From: M3007 sp041392625
GTDB lineage: Bacteria > Bacteroidota > Bacteroidia > Chitinophagales > Saprospiraceae
Direction: 5' to 3'
Assembly: GCA_041392625.1 (NCBI GenBank)
Contig: JAWKLR010000012.1
Coordinates: 1-64,000, forward strand
DNA: 64,000 bases
The notes below the pieces were generated by a model. That model ran no database searches. It was given only the letters and a program-made list of their open reading frames with translations, and was not told the origin of the DNA. Both the position numbers and the translations under genes were made by a program. Of this stretch, positions 38,090 to 46,814 are shown in pieces. Every line of letters starts with the position of its first letter. Positions within the stretch are counted from its first letter, which is position 1.

Positions 38090-39079
38090 TTATTCCTGCC
38101 ACAACAGTCGGGAATATCCGCTGCTTCCGTCTTTCAACTGGGTCTGGATGAAGTACAAGCCGGTGTGCAGCGCGGGGGTAAGTTGGTTGTTCCCTTGCTG
38201 AATCTTTTTTGTGAACACCAGTTGTCCGGTTGCGGTAACTATCCGAACCATTCCGGCCTGAGGACTGGAAATTGTCACGGATTGAGATGCGGGATTGGGG
38301 AAAATAGACACCTTGTATTGAGTAGGCTCAACAGCAGATGTAGTCAACCACTGATCATACAGGGTTTGCAGCGAGTCGATGGGTTCCATTCCTGCCGGAA
38401 GCGATGGCACATTGAGATCGAGGTACAGGTTATTATCGTCGTCATCGGGTTTGGCTACACGGAGAAATGCAGACAGGGAACTGGTGCCGTTGTCTGTACA
38501 CCGCGAATCGGCGCCCACTACATTTGCGCCCTGAAGTGCAGCCATCAGGCGGTCGGCGAGTGTACCGGTTGCATTTATAAAACGGGATTCAATACTGTCA
38601 ATGATTTGAGGGCCGAGGAGAATGTTTCCCTGAATGGCATAGTTTACTCCGGTATGGTGTCCTTTCCAATCCAGGCATTGGGTGCCGGTGAAAGAGGCAG
38701 AGCGGGGGTGTCCGTCCGGATCGAAATCAACAATGCCGTATTGACGGGTTTGTGCACCGATTAATCCGGTTGGGTCGTTATTTTTCAAGAAATCCAGAAT
38801 TTCGGTAGGGGAGAGCCCTTCTTCCATTTTTAGGCGGGCATTGTTTTGGTTGGTGGCATTCCAGTAAGATTGGGTGTGGATGGCCCCGCGGCCGGGAAGA
38901 ATATCGCTGATGATGATGGCTCCGTTGCTGCCCGGAAACTGGATATTGTCCAGACAACTTGCTCCGGCGCTTCCGATTTCACCGGTGATGGTATCAACAG
39001 CAACTATGGAAAAGGTATCCTGAGCCTGTAGTATAGATAAGATGAACAGCAATGGGGAAATGAGTATCAATTTACGCAT
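38090..39079 (-). CDS. DUF1028 protein with T9SS sorting domain
   Basis: A 329-residue secreted protein; the start at 39079 gives a signal peptide (MRKLILISPLLFILSILQAQ). It then continues directly with DTFSIVAVDTITGEIGSAGA, the start of the DUF1028 family (Ntn-hydrolase-like fold). LLGPQIIDSIESRFINATGT and ALQGANVVGADSRCTDNGTS are conserved further on. The C terminus (KVSIFPNPASQSVTISSPQA ... LHTGLYFIQTQLKDG) is a type A T9SS domain. The true enzymatic activity of DUF1028 proteins is not established. It lies 40 bases downstream of the phosphorylase gene on the same strand. Confidence 0.85.
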   Translation of the reverse strand: MRKLILISPLLFILSILQAQDTFSIVAVDTITGEIGSAGASCLDNIQFPGSNGAIIISDILPGRGAIHTQSYWNATNQNNARLKMEEGLSPTEILDFLKNNDPTGLIGAQTRQYGIVDFDPDGHPRSASFTGTQCLDWKGHHTGVNYAIQGNILLGPQIIDSIESRFINATGTLADRLMAALQGANVVGADSRCTDNGTSSLSAFLRVAKPDDDDNNLYLDLNVPSLPAGMEPIDSLQTLYDQWLTTSAVEPTQYKVSIFPNPASQSVTISSPQAGMVRIVTATGQLVFTKKIQQGNNQLTPALHTGLYFIQTQLKDGSSGYSRLLWQE

Positions 39080-39119
39080 ACCTTGATTTTTTATGTGTGA
39101 AATGAAATTAGACATCCTC

Positions 39120-39993
39120 TTATGGTTCAATAATCAGATCCAGGGATTTTTCAATTAATTTTTGGACGTCCTCTCTTGGATGGGTGCTAAAACTCCCGTC
39201 TGCCCGGTTGGCGAGTACTACACTCAACGAAAGTGCCTCGTGCCCAAGCAATTGGCTCAACCCGTAAATAGCAGCTGTTTCCATTTCCAGGTTGACAATC
39301 TGCATCCCGTCAAACCAGAATTTAGCCAGAAGGTCCAGGTAGTCTGTTCGTTGCACAGGAGCGCGCAGCTGCCGTCCCTGCGGCCCATAGAACCCAGGAT
39401 TGGTAGCAGTAATACCGGCAATGTATCCTTCCTCAACCATGCGTTGTACCAGATGAGTATCGCCTTCGGCAAAGTAGGGGCTGACGGGGAAATGCCATTC
39501 CGGTAGTTGTTCTTTCAGACTCTGTATAGCCGGGTGGTTCTGTTGGTTTTCCGCTTTGTAAAAATGAAGCAAGCCATCCAGTCCAAGCCCTGCCGTTGAG
39601 GCCACCAGACTTCCTGCAGTGGTGTGTGCTTGCAATCCACCGGTTGTTCCCATGCGAACGAGTCGTAGTCGGGTATGATTGGGTTTGATATCCCGGGTTT
39701 CCAAATCAATATTGTGTAAGGCATCCAGTTCATTCAAAACGATGTCGATGTTGTCCGGCCCTAATGCCTGTGGATATCACCGTCAATGGTGTCCCTTTAT
39801 ACACGCCCGTATGCGTCACAAATTCCCGTTTCCGAACCTGATGATCTACCCGGTCAAAGTACTGACTGACCCGCGGCACCCGATCCTGATCGCCTACCAA
39901 AATGATGGTCTGTGCCACCTGCTCCGGGTGGAGGTTCAGGTGGTAAATGGACCCATCCGGATTCAGTACCAATTCACTGTTTTTTAAAGTCAT
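39120..39993 (-). CDS. Nucleoside phosphorylase (one-base frameshift near 39758)
   Basis: A PNP/UDP-family phosphorylase of about 290 residues when repaired. The N-terminal frame (from 39993) has TIILVGDQDRVPRVSQYFD and KGTPLTVISTGI. It breaks at an extra base (ATTAGGGCCGG, expected ATTGGGCCGG). The second frame continues with NELDALHNIDLETRDIK and then RLVRMGTTGGLQAHT and VNLEMETAAIYGLSQLLGHE, the nucleoside and phosphate binding signatures. Uridine phosphorylase-type is likely from GTTGGLQ and EMETAA. It cleaves a nucleoside with phosphate in salvage. As written, the product would end after 87 residues. Confidence 0.8.
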
Positions 39994-40125
39994 ATTTTAC
40001 TCAGATAAAATTTTCTTTACTGTTTTTTGTATTTATTTAAAAAATGAGACCCTAAGTTAACCTTTCCATTCGGATTGGTGAAATTTAGTGGGCAGTAGGT
40101 AGCCTTGTCATTCCTGGTAAGGAAA

Positions 40126-40330
40126 TTGTTTATTCGTTTAGTTCGCCTCTTCAAGGCTCTGTTTAAATAGAAGTTGTAAGTAGTAAGTAATAAGTTATAA
40201 GTTATAAGTTGACTTGCAAAATGTCAAAAATGTACTTACTACTTATTACTTACAACTTCTATTTAAACAAATAAACAAGGGAAAGCGCAGCGTCCCGAAT
40301 AAACAAGGCCCAAAGGGCCGAATAAACAAC
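40126..40330. repeat. Composite palindromic repeat (family B modules around a family A palindrome), copy 1
   Basis: This fills most of the gene gap 39994-40409. It has a left module TTGTTTATTCGTTTAGTTCG..., then heptamer arms (40168-40210 and 40236-40260) around an asymmetric core (40211-40235). Then follow two AT/GC hairpin modules: AAGGGAAAGCGCAGCGTCCC and AAGGCCCAAAGGGCCG, joined by AATAAACAA. It matches 46559-46792 in order of flanks, but the core is inverted. No IS element is inside this copy. Confidence 0.8.
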
Positions 40331-40397
40331 TCTATCATCTTCCTGTCAAAATCCTGAACAGACAGGTACCTGCTCCAGATAAAAGGGCTTGAAAACC

Positions 40398-40405
40398 TAT
40401 CTTTG
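40398..40405 (+). promoter_or_regulatory. Putative -7 element directly before hemF
   Basis: TATCTTTG, four bases before the hemF ATG; implies a leaderless or very short-leader transcript. No -33 TTG is seen at standard distance. Confidence 0.4.
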
Positions 40406-40409
40406 CGGC

Positions 40410-41300
40410 ATGGTAACAAAAGAACAAATTGCAGAGCGTTTTCAGGGCATTCAGGATCAGATTTGTGCGCAACTTTCAGAGGCAGACGGTACGGAGTTTC
40501 GTGAAGATTTGTGGACCCGTGCGGAGGGTGGGGGAGGCCGAACCCGAACCATTCAGGGTAAGGTGATAGAAAAAGGGGGCGTTGCATTTTCTGCAGTTCA
40601 TGGCCCCTTGCCGGATGCTGTTGCGAAGGGCATGAAGATGGAGCCCTGCAATTTTTTTGCTACCGGCGTTTCGATTGTGCTACACCCGCACAGCCCGATG
40701 GCGCCGATTATTCATATGAATATCCGGTATTTTGAAACGGATTCGGGCAAGTGGTGGTTTGGCGGAGGAATTGACCTTACCCCGCATTACATCAACGAAG
40801 AGGATGCCCGCTACTTCCACCGACAACTAAAGGAAATTTGCGATCAAAGCCATCCCGATTTTTACCCTAAATTCAAGGAACAGGCAGACACCTACTTTTA
40901 TCTTCCACACCGAAATGAAACCCGGGGAATTGGCGGGGTGTTTTACGATTACCAGGACGAAGCAAGCGGACTTACACGTGAAGCATTGTTTGAGTTTGCA
41001 ATTCGCCTGGGAGAAAACTTTGCGCCCATTTACACCAGTTTGTTGGAACGCGCAGCAGACAGGCCCTGGGGCGAACGGGAAAAGACCTGGCAATTGATCC
41101 GCAGGGGACGATATGTTGAGTTTAATCTGGTGTGGGACCGGGGCACAAAATTCGGGCTCCAAACCAACGGCCGCATTGAATCCATTCTGATGAGTATGCC
41201 GCCTTTTGCCAGTTGGGAATACATGCATAAAATCGAGGAAAATAGTCCGGAAGCACATACCTTGCAGCTACTTAAGAAAGGAATCGACTGGATTCAATAA
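40410..41300 (+). CDS. hemF: Oxygen-dependent coproporphyrinogen III oxidase
   Basis: A 296-residue enzyme of the HemF family, highly conserved: GVSIVLHPHSPMAPIIHMNI (the copper/substrate His motif), KWWFGGGIDLTPHYINEEDA, RGIGGVFYDYQ and RGRYVEFNLVWDRGTKFGLQ. It decarboxylates coproporphyrinogen III to protoporphyrinogen IX using O2, in the cytoplasm. Its presence indicates an oxygen-using lifestyle. The start at 40410 is preferred over an upstream codon at 40389 because family members begin near this point. The MFS gene starts four bases after its stop, so the two are likely co-transcribed. Confidence 0.95.
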   Translation: MVTKEQIAERFQGIQDQICAQLSEADGTEFREDLWTRAEGGGGRTRTIQGKVIEKGGVAFSAVHGPLPDAVAKGMKMEPCNFFATGVSIVLHPHSPMAPIIHMNIRYFETDSGKWWFGGGIDLTPHYINEEDARYFHRQLKEICDQSHPDFYPKFKEQADTYFYLPHRNETRGIGGVFYDYQDEASGLTREALFEFAIRLGENFAPIYTSLLERAADRPWGEREKTWQLIRRGRYVEFNLVWDRGTKFGLQTNGRIESILMSMPPFASWEYMHKIEENSPEAHTLQLLKKGIDWIQ

Positions 41301-41303
41301 ACT

Positions 41304-42524
41304 ATGCAAAAATCAAGAAAACCCCTGGCGTCGATATTCCTGACAGTCTTTCTGGACATGTTGGGTGTCGGAATTATCATTCCGGTACTTCCGGCCCTTT
41401 TTGTATCGGAAGGCACAAGCATTCTGCCCGAAGGAACCACGGCTGCGCAACAGGCTATTTTGTATGGATACCTGACTGCCATTTATCCCTTCATGCAATT
41501 TTTTGGTGCGCCAATATTGGGTTCGCTGTCCGACCGGCTTGGCAGGCGCTCCATGCTCCTGGTCTCTCTGGCTGGCACCCTGATTGGCTACCTCTTATTC
41601 GGTTGGGCTATTCTGATTGAAAACCTTCCTCTACTTTTTCTGAGCCGGGCACTTCCAGGCTTCACCGGAGGCAACATCAGCATCATCTTTTCTTCGATTT
41701 CAGATATTACTTCGGATACTCCCAAAGACCGGCCCAAATATTTTGGCCTGGTTGGAATGGCTTTTGGGCTGGGCTTTATCATGGGGCCTGCACTTGGCGG
41801 GGTGTTGGCTGATAATCAGGTTGTTTCCTGGTTCAATCACGCCACCCCGTTCTGGTTTACAGCCTTGCTCACCCTGGGCAATATCCTGTTGCTCTATTTT
41901 CGATTCCCGGAGACCTTGGTACACCCAAGTCAGAGCAAATTGAGCCTGTGGTCTGGATTTAAGAATGTACAAAAGGCCTTCAGTTCGGTGAATCTGCGCG
42001 GTATTTTTGCCGTTAACCTGCTGATGTCTCTGGGCTTTTCGTTTTTTACACAATTCTTCTCCGTCTACCTGATCCAGCGTTTTGACATGTCGGTCAAAGA
42101 CATCGGAATCATCTTCGCCTGGGTGGGTTTGTGGCTTGTGTTTACACAAGGGGTGACAGTCCGCAAACTGGCCAAGCGATTCAGTTCCACCCAGATACTC
42201 CGCTATTCACTCCTGTTTTTAGCCATTTCTGTACCCTTATTGCTCATCCCGAGCAACCCCTGGAATGTCATGTGGATCAACCCCTTTATTGCCTCTTTCC
42301 AGGGACTCTCCGCACCCAATATGACCACCGTTGTGAGCGCAAGCCAGTGCCAGCGAACAGGGCGAAATACTCGGTATAAATCAAAGTATGGTCTCCGTAG
42401 GCCAAATGGTTCCCCCATCATTGCCGGCTACCTCAGCAGTCTTAACGGCGCCTACCCAATCGTCGCAGCCGGCGTCACCATGTTCGTGGGTTGGCTTGTT
42501 TTTATTTCCTTGAAAATGGACTAG
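41304..42524 (+). CDS. MFS transporter (TetA/Bcr-like), paired frameshift near the C terminus
   Basis: A 406-residue, 12-helix MFS permease of the drug/H+ antiporter group. It begins with FLDMLGVGIIIPVLPALFVS and has the loop motif GSLSDRLGRRSMLL. Between about 42337 and 42412 the frame is shifted. Reading one base further gives SASEQGEILGINQSMVSVGQ, which is the expected family sequence. An extra C near 42345 and a lost C in the CCCCC run near 42413 would explain it, and the end is back in frame. Co-transcribed with hemF. Substrate unknown. Confidence 0.85.
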   Translation: MQKSRKPLASIFLTVFLDMLGVGIIIPVLPALFVSEGTSILPEGTTAAQQAILYGYLTAIYPFMQFFGAPILGSLSDRLGRRSMLLVSLAGTLIGYLLFGWAILIENLPLLFLSRALPGFTGGNISIIFSSISDITSDTPKDRPKYFGLVGMAFGLGFIMGPALGGVLADNQVVSWFNHATPFWFTALLTLGNILLLYFRFPETLVHPSQSKLSLWSGFKNVQKAFSSVNLRGIFAVNLLMSLGFSFFTQFFSVYLIQRFDMSVKDIGIIFAWVGLWLVFTQGVTVRKLAKRFSSTQILRYSLLFLAISVPLLLIPSNPWNVMWINPFIASFQGLSAPNMTTVVSASQCQRTGRNTRYKSKYGLRRPNGSPIIAGYLSSLNGAYPIVAAGVTMFVGWLVFISLKMD

Positions 42525-42531
42525 ATTTTTT

Positions 42532-42561
42532 TTGTTGATTTGTTGATGCGCCCCTGGCGGG
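42532..42561. repeat. Hairpin module interrupted by ISAs1 (left part)
   Basis: TTGTTGATTTGTTGATGCGC followed by CCCTGGCGGG. It continues after the insertion at 43704 (CCTGGCGGGGCTAGGATGAT). The undisturbed counterpart, in reverse complement, is at 46745-46792, where the hairpin is GCGCCCTTCGGGC. Confidence 0.65.
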
Positions 42562-43703
42562 CAGGGCTGTTAAGTTCTAAGTAATTTTATTATCCTCTTT
42601 GGGTTTTCTCTAAGTGTTTCCATGGCGTATTTGACAGATTTCTGTTTGTTTAATCTGATGTTAGAGCACGCAAAATTTTGATATAAAGCATTTAATTTGT
42701 ATGTTTTGTAACTGTGGAACTTGGTATGATCCTCTCGCATTACCACATCCTTTACCCAGTGCAATTTGTTTTCTACTGCCCAGTGCTGCCGAATACATTG
42801 CCCTAAAGTCTCAGCGGTTCCCTGCTCCCAACTGCTGATATAATAATGAGTTTTATCTGTCTGTTGGTCTTTTACGGTTCTTATTCGCCTAAGGGCTATA
42901 ACTTTTTTGACATGGGGCCAATCCTCTTTTAAGGCTTGACTTGGATGATATACGCTCAACTCCCTTTTCCTTTCTTCCTCTATTTTTTCTGTCCAATTTG
43001 CCTGTTCAATGTATGCGTTTTCTACAACACACTGCTGTATCAACGTAGTAAGCCGTTTTTTGCGGTGTTTAACCTGGACGATATAATCATTCCCACTTGC
43101 TACAATGCATGTTAATGTTTTTTTGAATCGTGATTAGCATCGAGTGTATACAAAGCACCTTTAATACCCAATTGTTCGATCATCTGTCTTACAAGTACTG
43201 CTTCACTCTCATATTTGTTCTCATAAGAAATGGATCCTAACACCAACCCCTGGGATACACAAAACGCATTTACCATAGAGACAAAATTCTGCTGATGGCT
43301 TAGCCCCTTGATCACACTTGACTTTATAGCCTTTCCATCCATGGCTATCACACTAGGAGTTGTGGAACCAACAGCCATTTTTGATACTCCCCAATCCATC
43401 AATATCTTCTCAAAAGCCTTTAAATCAATATTATCAACTATGCTAGTAAGCGATACATGACTCGGAACCCCATGTTTTAAATCTAATACCTTGCTCAAAT
43501 ATTTTTCGTGACGCTTACAAAAACGGGCAACATCTCGATAGCCCTTACAGCCTGCAAGAGTGCCTACCAACATCAGTAACATCGTCTTATCCATAGGGTA
43601 GCGCAGCCCCTGTTTGCGGCGACTATCTGGTAACCTGCTTAAATGAATTAATATATCCATTTGCTTTTTTAAACGCAAATATATGCAGAACTTAACAACC
43701 CTG
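42562..43703 (-). mobile_element. ISAs1-family insertion sequence
   Basis: A 1142-base element. Ends: CAGGGCTGTTAAGTTCT at 42562 and, reading inward from 43703, CAGGGTTGTTAAGTTCT (16 of 17 match). It is flanked by a perfect nine-base duplication CCTGGCGGG (42553-42561 and 43704-43712), the length ISAs1 elements make. It carries one transposase gene split by a one-base shift. The target was the GC-rich hairpin of an intergenic repeat module. Confidence 0.9.
42570..43660 (-). pseudogene. ISAs1 transposase, split at an A7 run near 43120
   Basis: The N-terminal part from 43660 (MDILIHLSRLPDSRRKQGLR, KGYRDVARFCKRHEKYL, SVIAMDGKAIKSSV) reads through DANHDSKK, then hits a stop at 43112. The downstream part (VKHRKKRLTTLIQQC, YYISSWEQGTAETLGQCIRQ, HWAVENKLHWVKDVVMREDH) is in the -1 frame. 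The junction is the run TCAAAAAAACATTAA; slipping back one base on the A7 gives KKTLTCIV and restores the full transposase of about 360 residues. It may be a sequencing error, a decayed gene, or real slippage. The DDE Asp/Asp/Glu residues are present on the two parts. Confidence 0.75.
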
Positions 43704-43785
43704 CCTGGCGGGGCTAGGATGATTTGATGAAAATGTTTATTCGTTTAGTTCGCTCTGCGAGGCTTTGTTTATTTGTTTATGAAAA
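43704..43785. repeat. Family B hairpin modules right of ISAs1
   Basis: Remainder of the disrupted GC hairpin module, then TGTTTATTCGTTTAGTTCGC followed by TCTGCGAGGCTTTGTTTATT. The latter recurs at 40126 and 46559. About 115 bases with no recognised feature follow before the next gene. Confidence 0.65.
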
Positions 43786-43899
43786 TTGGTGATTTGATGA
43801 AAAGTGATTGTCGCACATTAGTTTTCAATTTCAAATTTACACATCAATTTTGTGCCTCAAGGATTAACCCGGTAGAAGTATGACTTATACTTCATAGCA

Positions 43900-45420
43900 T
43901 TAATCTTTATGAAAAACCACCAGTTTTTTGCTAATATATTTGCCATGTGGATCAAAAGCATGAATAATATACATCCCCTCTGACCAACTAGAGGAGTTTA
44001 TCGTCAAGTTAGAGTTTGCATCTTCTGAATGCATAATTCGACCATCAATACTAGTGATGTGTATTTTATGACCTGAATTATTTGTAGATGAAAGAGTAAT
44101 TTCAATTTGACTATCTGCGGGATTAGGGTAAACCTTTAAATAGCTTTGTTGGTCAATTACCCCCAAGACATTATTGGATAACGATATACAGTTTATTGTG
44201 TCAATACACCCATCTGGCGACATTTTTACTAACCAATAATAGTAATCAATTCCCAGCCTGGCAGTACCAACAGCGATGATGCTACCACTAGATAATTCTC
44301 CGGCCCCTGAAAAGTACCCTTCATTGGCTGGAGTATTTGTTGGAGGAATAAAGGTGTTAGACCATAAGGTATCACCTGTTTCGGTAAATCGAACAATCCA
44401 ACCACTGTGTAGAACAGGTGGACCAGAGCCCGAATTATTGGGAACTTTTGATTTGCCGGATGCTATAAAGTCAGAATTATTAATTGCTGGAGACAAAGAG
44501 TGCAAGAAAGAAGTATATGGCTCTGCAAACCCTACCGGGCTTATTGAAATAAGATTAAAGTTTGCATCTAAAGTGCCAACTCCTGTACAATATGCATCAT
44601 TCCCTTGAAAGTTTTGGCACTTCATCCGTCCAACAAACACCCATTCCCCATTTGAAAGAGGTGAAATTCTATTTATTGAAAAGAAACCAACGTCCTCGGA
44701 CTCTCTTTTTTCATGAAGAACATTTCCATCTAAATCCAGATAAATTACCCAAGGGCGATTTGAAAACTCATCGCCAGTAATTAATTGGTGATAACCAACA
44801 CCAATGATAGTATCATTTCTAAGTATAAAATCAATCAATGCTTCATCTTTGTCTAGATCACCTAAGAACTCATGATAAATGCTTGTTCCATCTAAGTTTG
44901 TTTTTCTAATAAAGCCATCTAATAAAGCATTAGGACGCTGGACGGTTCCCCCAAGCAAATAACCAATATCCAGTTCTATTGTTTCAGAATAAAACTCCAC
45001 AGAGCTTATAGAATCAGGATATTCTTGAAAAATTTCTAAATCTAAGTTTTTATCCACTTTAACAAATACTCCGTCATAACTCTCAAATTCAGCCGCAGTT
45101 AAAATGAAGCCGGAATCACTTGTAGGTTTTAAATCTGACCAAACCTCAGAACCGATAAGCGTACCAGAGTTAGGGTCACATATTCGGGAGGAGTCAATGA
45201 TTTGACCAAAGGTGTCAAGCCGCATCATAAAAATACACCATTTGCTTAGATCATTTAGATCACGAGTTGCTCCTGAAACTATGATCGTGTCGTTTATCAC
45301 AATTGCTTTGGGAGTTAAGGTTCCATGATTGCTATACTCGTAAAGTCCATTATAATAACCCTGGGTTTTGCCAGGTATAAGCGTTATAAGTAAAAAGAGT
45401 ATAATGAAATAAGAGCGCAT
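43900..45420 (-). CDS. Secreted T9SS-sorted protein, propeller-like
   Basis: A 506-residue secreted protein with a signal peptide (MRSYFIILFLLITLIPGKTQ). The body has repeated segments of the form (N)DTIIVSGATRD, SGFILTAAEF, GEWVFVGRMK and GSIIAVGTARLG, as in delta-60-like/propeller repeats of Bacteroidota T9SS proteins. The C terminus LKVYPNPADSQIEITLSS ... WSEGMYIIHAFDPHGK is a type A sorting domain. The gene is AT-rich compared with hemF or dapF, and sits between ISAs1 and a composite repeat. It may have been acquired recently. Function unknown. Confidence 0.8.
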   Translation of the reverse strand: MRSYFIILFLLITLIPGKTQGYYNGLYEYSNHGTLTPKAIVINDTIIVSGATRDLNDLSKWCIFMMRLDTFGQIIDSSRICDPNSGTLIGSEVWSDLKPTSDSGFILTAAEFESYDGVFVKVDKNLDLEIFQEYPDSISSVEFYSETIELDIGYLLGGTVQRPNALLDGFIRKTNLDGTSIYHEFLGDLDKDEALIDFILRNDTIIGVGYHQLITGDEFSNRPWVIYLDLDGNVLHEKRESEDVGFFSINRISPLSNGEWVFVGRMKCQNFQGNDAYCTGVGTLDANFNLISISPVGFAEPYTSFLHSLSPAINNSDFIASGKSKVPNNSGSGPPVLHSGWIVRFTETGDTLWSNTFIPPTNTPANEGYFSGAGELSSGSIIAVGTARLGIDYYYWLVKMSPDGCIDTINCISLSNNVLGVIDQQSYLKVYPNPADSQIEITLSSTNNSGHKIHITSIDGRIMHSEDANSNLTINSSSWSEGMYIIHAFDPHGKYISKKLVVFHKD

Positions 45421-45433
45421 ATTCTCAGGTTTT

Positions 45434-45468
45434 AACTCTCCCTCATATTTATAATATGAGGGAGAGTT
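45434..45468 (-). terminator. Hairpin after the 45501 gene
   Basis: A perfect 14-base stem AACTCTCCCTCATA / TATGAGGGAGAGTT with a seven-base loop, 33 bases after the stop of the minus-strand gene at 45501. The minus strand continues AAAACC, so there is no long T run. Confidence 0.6.
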
Positions 45469-45500
45469 GTTTCGGTTAATCTAAAATAGGTAAACGCTAT

Positions 45501-46433
45501 TTATTTAATAAAATCAAATTCTTCAAAAACGGATCGTGGTATTTCCCCATGATCATAAATCAATAAAAGAATCTGATATGCTCTATATCCTTCAATGATA
45601 TTGCGAATTTTTTCATTACCGCTTCTCAATGAAAACTTCTTGTTTTTATAAAAAAGCCTTAAGTATTCTAATGCTTCTTCTGGTTCTGTTGAAGACAAAT
45701 AGCTCGCCCTATTGTAATAATTATGGGCCAATAAAAAAGCAGCCCATTCAGCAAACTGTGAATTTGGGAAGTTTGTTAAAATGTAATCTGCATCCTTAAT
45801 ATAAAAATCGTTAATCAAGTTTTGTGATACTCCAATTGTTCCGTCAGAAACATGGGCGTAGTATGCATCATATACAAAATCCGGCTTGGCTCTTGTTTGC
45901 AAAAAATTAAAGCATTTGGCATCTTCCCCGGTATATTTCGTTATCCAAACTTTTTTTATGGGTGATCTTATAATCAACGTTGTATCATTGAAACCACTCG
46001 GATAATATGCCGTTCTTATTTCAAAACTATCCTCAGTTTTTATGTCGCCGAAAATTTGATAAACAGGTAGAATTAATTCATTGGTAACAATAGAATCATT
46101 CGGCTGAATTTGGAGGCTTTGTGATCCTGATGAATGCCCTTTATGGTAATGCATTAGTGTTTTTCTACTCCACGATAATGACTCTAGCTTTCTATATTCA
46201 AGAAATAAGTATCCTGTATAGATTCCGCTACCACCTATTAGTAGTTCTTTAATAGATGCGATTTCAGAACTGACGTTTTTTATTATAAACCTCATGGAAC
46301 ATGGGCTGATAGCCCCTAACTCTGTAGATTCAATTTTTAGTTCCACTGTGAGTTGACCCGCAACCTGAGATTTGAGGGGAAGTGGCCATACAAATACTAA
46401 GAAACTTAATATAAGTTTAATTATGTGCCTCAT
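45501..46433 (-). CDS. Secreted protein of unknown function, AT-rich
   Basis: A 310-residue protein with a signal peptide (MRHIIKLILSFLVFVWPLPL, then KSQ). The N-terminal half is beta-rich (GQLTVELKIESTELGAISPC). The second half is helical with a TPR-like look (ADYILTNFPNSQFAEWAAFL, LAHNYYNRASYLSST, EEALEYLRLFYKNKKF). I do not recognise a family. Base composition is very AT-rich: 17 of 60 bases are G or C at 45541-45600. Together with the 43900 gene it forms a low-GC islet bounded by mobile and repeated DNA. Confidence 0.65.
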   Translation of the reverse strand: MRHIIKLILSFLVFVWPLPLKSQVAGQLTVELKIESTELGAISPCSMRFIIKNVSSEIASIKELLIGGSGIYTGYLFLEYRKLESLSWSRKTLMHYHKGHSSGSQSLQIQPNDSIVTNELILPVYQIFGDIKTEDSFEIRTAYYPSGFNDTTLIIRSPIKKVWITKYTGEDAKCFNFLQTRAKPDFVYDAYYAHVSDGTIGVSQNLINDFYIKDADYILTNFPNSQFAEWAAFLLAHNYYNRASYLSSTEPEEALEYLRLFYKNKKFSLRSGNEKIRNIIEGYRAYQILLLIYDHGEIPRSVFEEFDFIK

Positions 46434-46558
46434 AAATCATTCTTAAAACGGGATTTACTTCGATTCTCGAAACCTACTTTCTGCAATTTAGGTAAATTAG
46501 TTTCCTCAATGGTGGAAGAATGATTGAATGATACTTTTGAGATGATGCTCTGTTGAAA

Positions 46559-46792
46559 TTGTTTATTCGTTTAGTTCGCCTCTGCGAGGCTTTGATTAAA
46601 TAGAAGTGGTAAGTAGTAAGATAAGTAGTAAGTACATTTTTGACATTTTGTAAGCCAACTTGCCACTTACTAAACTACCAACATAAACAAATAAACAAGG
46701 GAAAGCGCAGCGTCCCGAATAAACAAGGCCCGGAGGGCCGATTAAACATCAACAAATCATCCAGCCCGAAGGGCGCATCAACAAATCAACAA
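46559..46792. repeat. Composite palindromic repeat, copy 2, with inverted core
   Basis: Same order of outer modules as 40126-40330: TTGTTTATTCGTTTAGTTCG, then the heptamer arms, then AAATAAACAAGGGAAAGCGC and AAGGCCCGGAGGGCCG. It has one extra module, CATCCAGCCCGAAGGGCGCA. The core between the heptamer arms (46632-46659, GTACATTTTTGACATTTTGT...) is the reverse complement of the core at 40211-40235. It fills most of the gap 46434-46814. Confidence 0.8.
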
Positions 46793-46801
46793 TAAATTCC
46801 C

Positions 46802-46809
46802 TATCTTTA
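46802..46809 (+). promoter_or_regulatory. Weak -7-like element before the DciA-like gene
   Basis: TATCTTTA, one base off TAnnTTTG, five bases before the ATG at 46815. Same position relative to the start as at hemF and lhgO. Confidence 0.3.
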
Positions 46810-46814
46810 AGGGC

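Noticed and set aside
7375..46680. Heptamer repeats as a CRISPR array
   Set aside because: The units are seven bases with no spacers between them, and the arms are inverted rather than direct. No cas genes are present.
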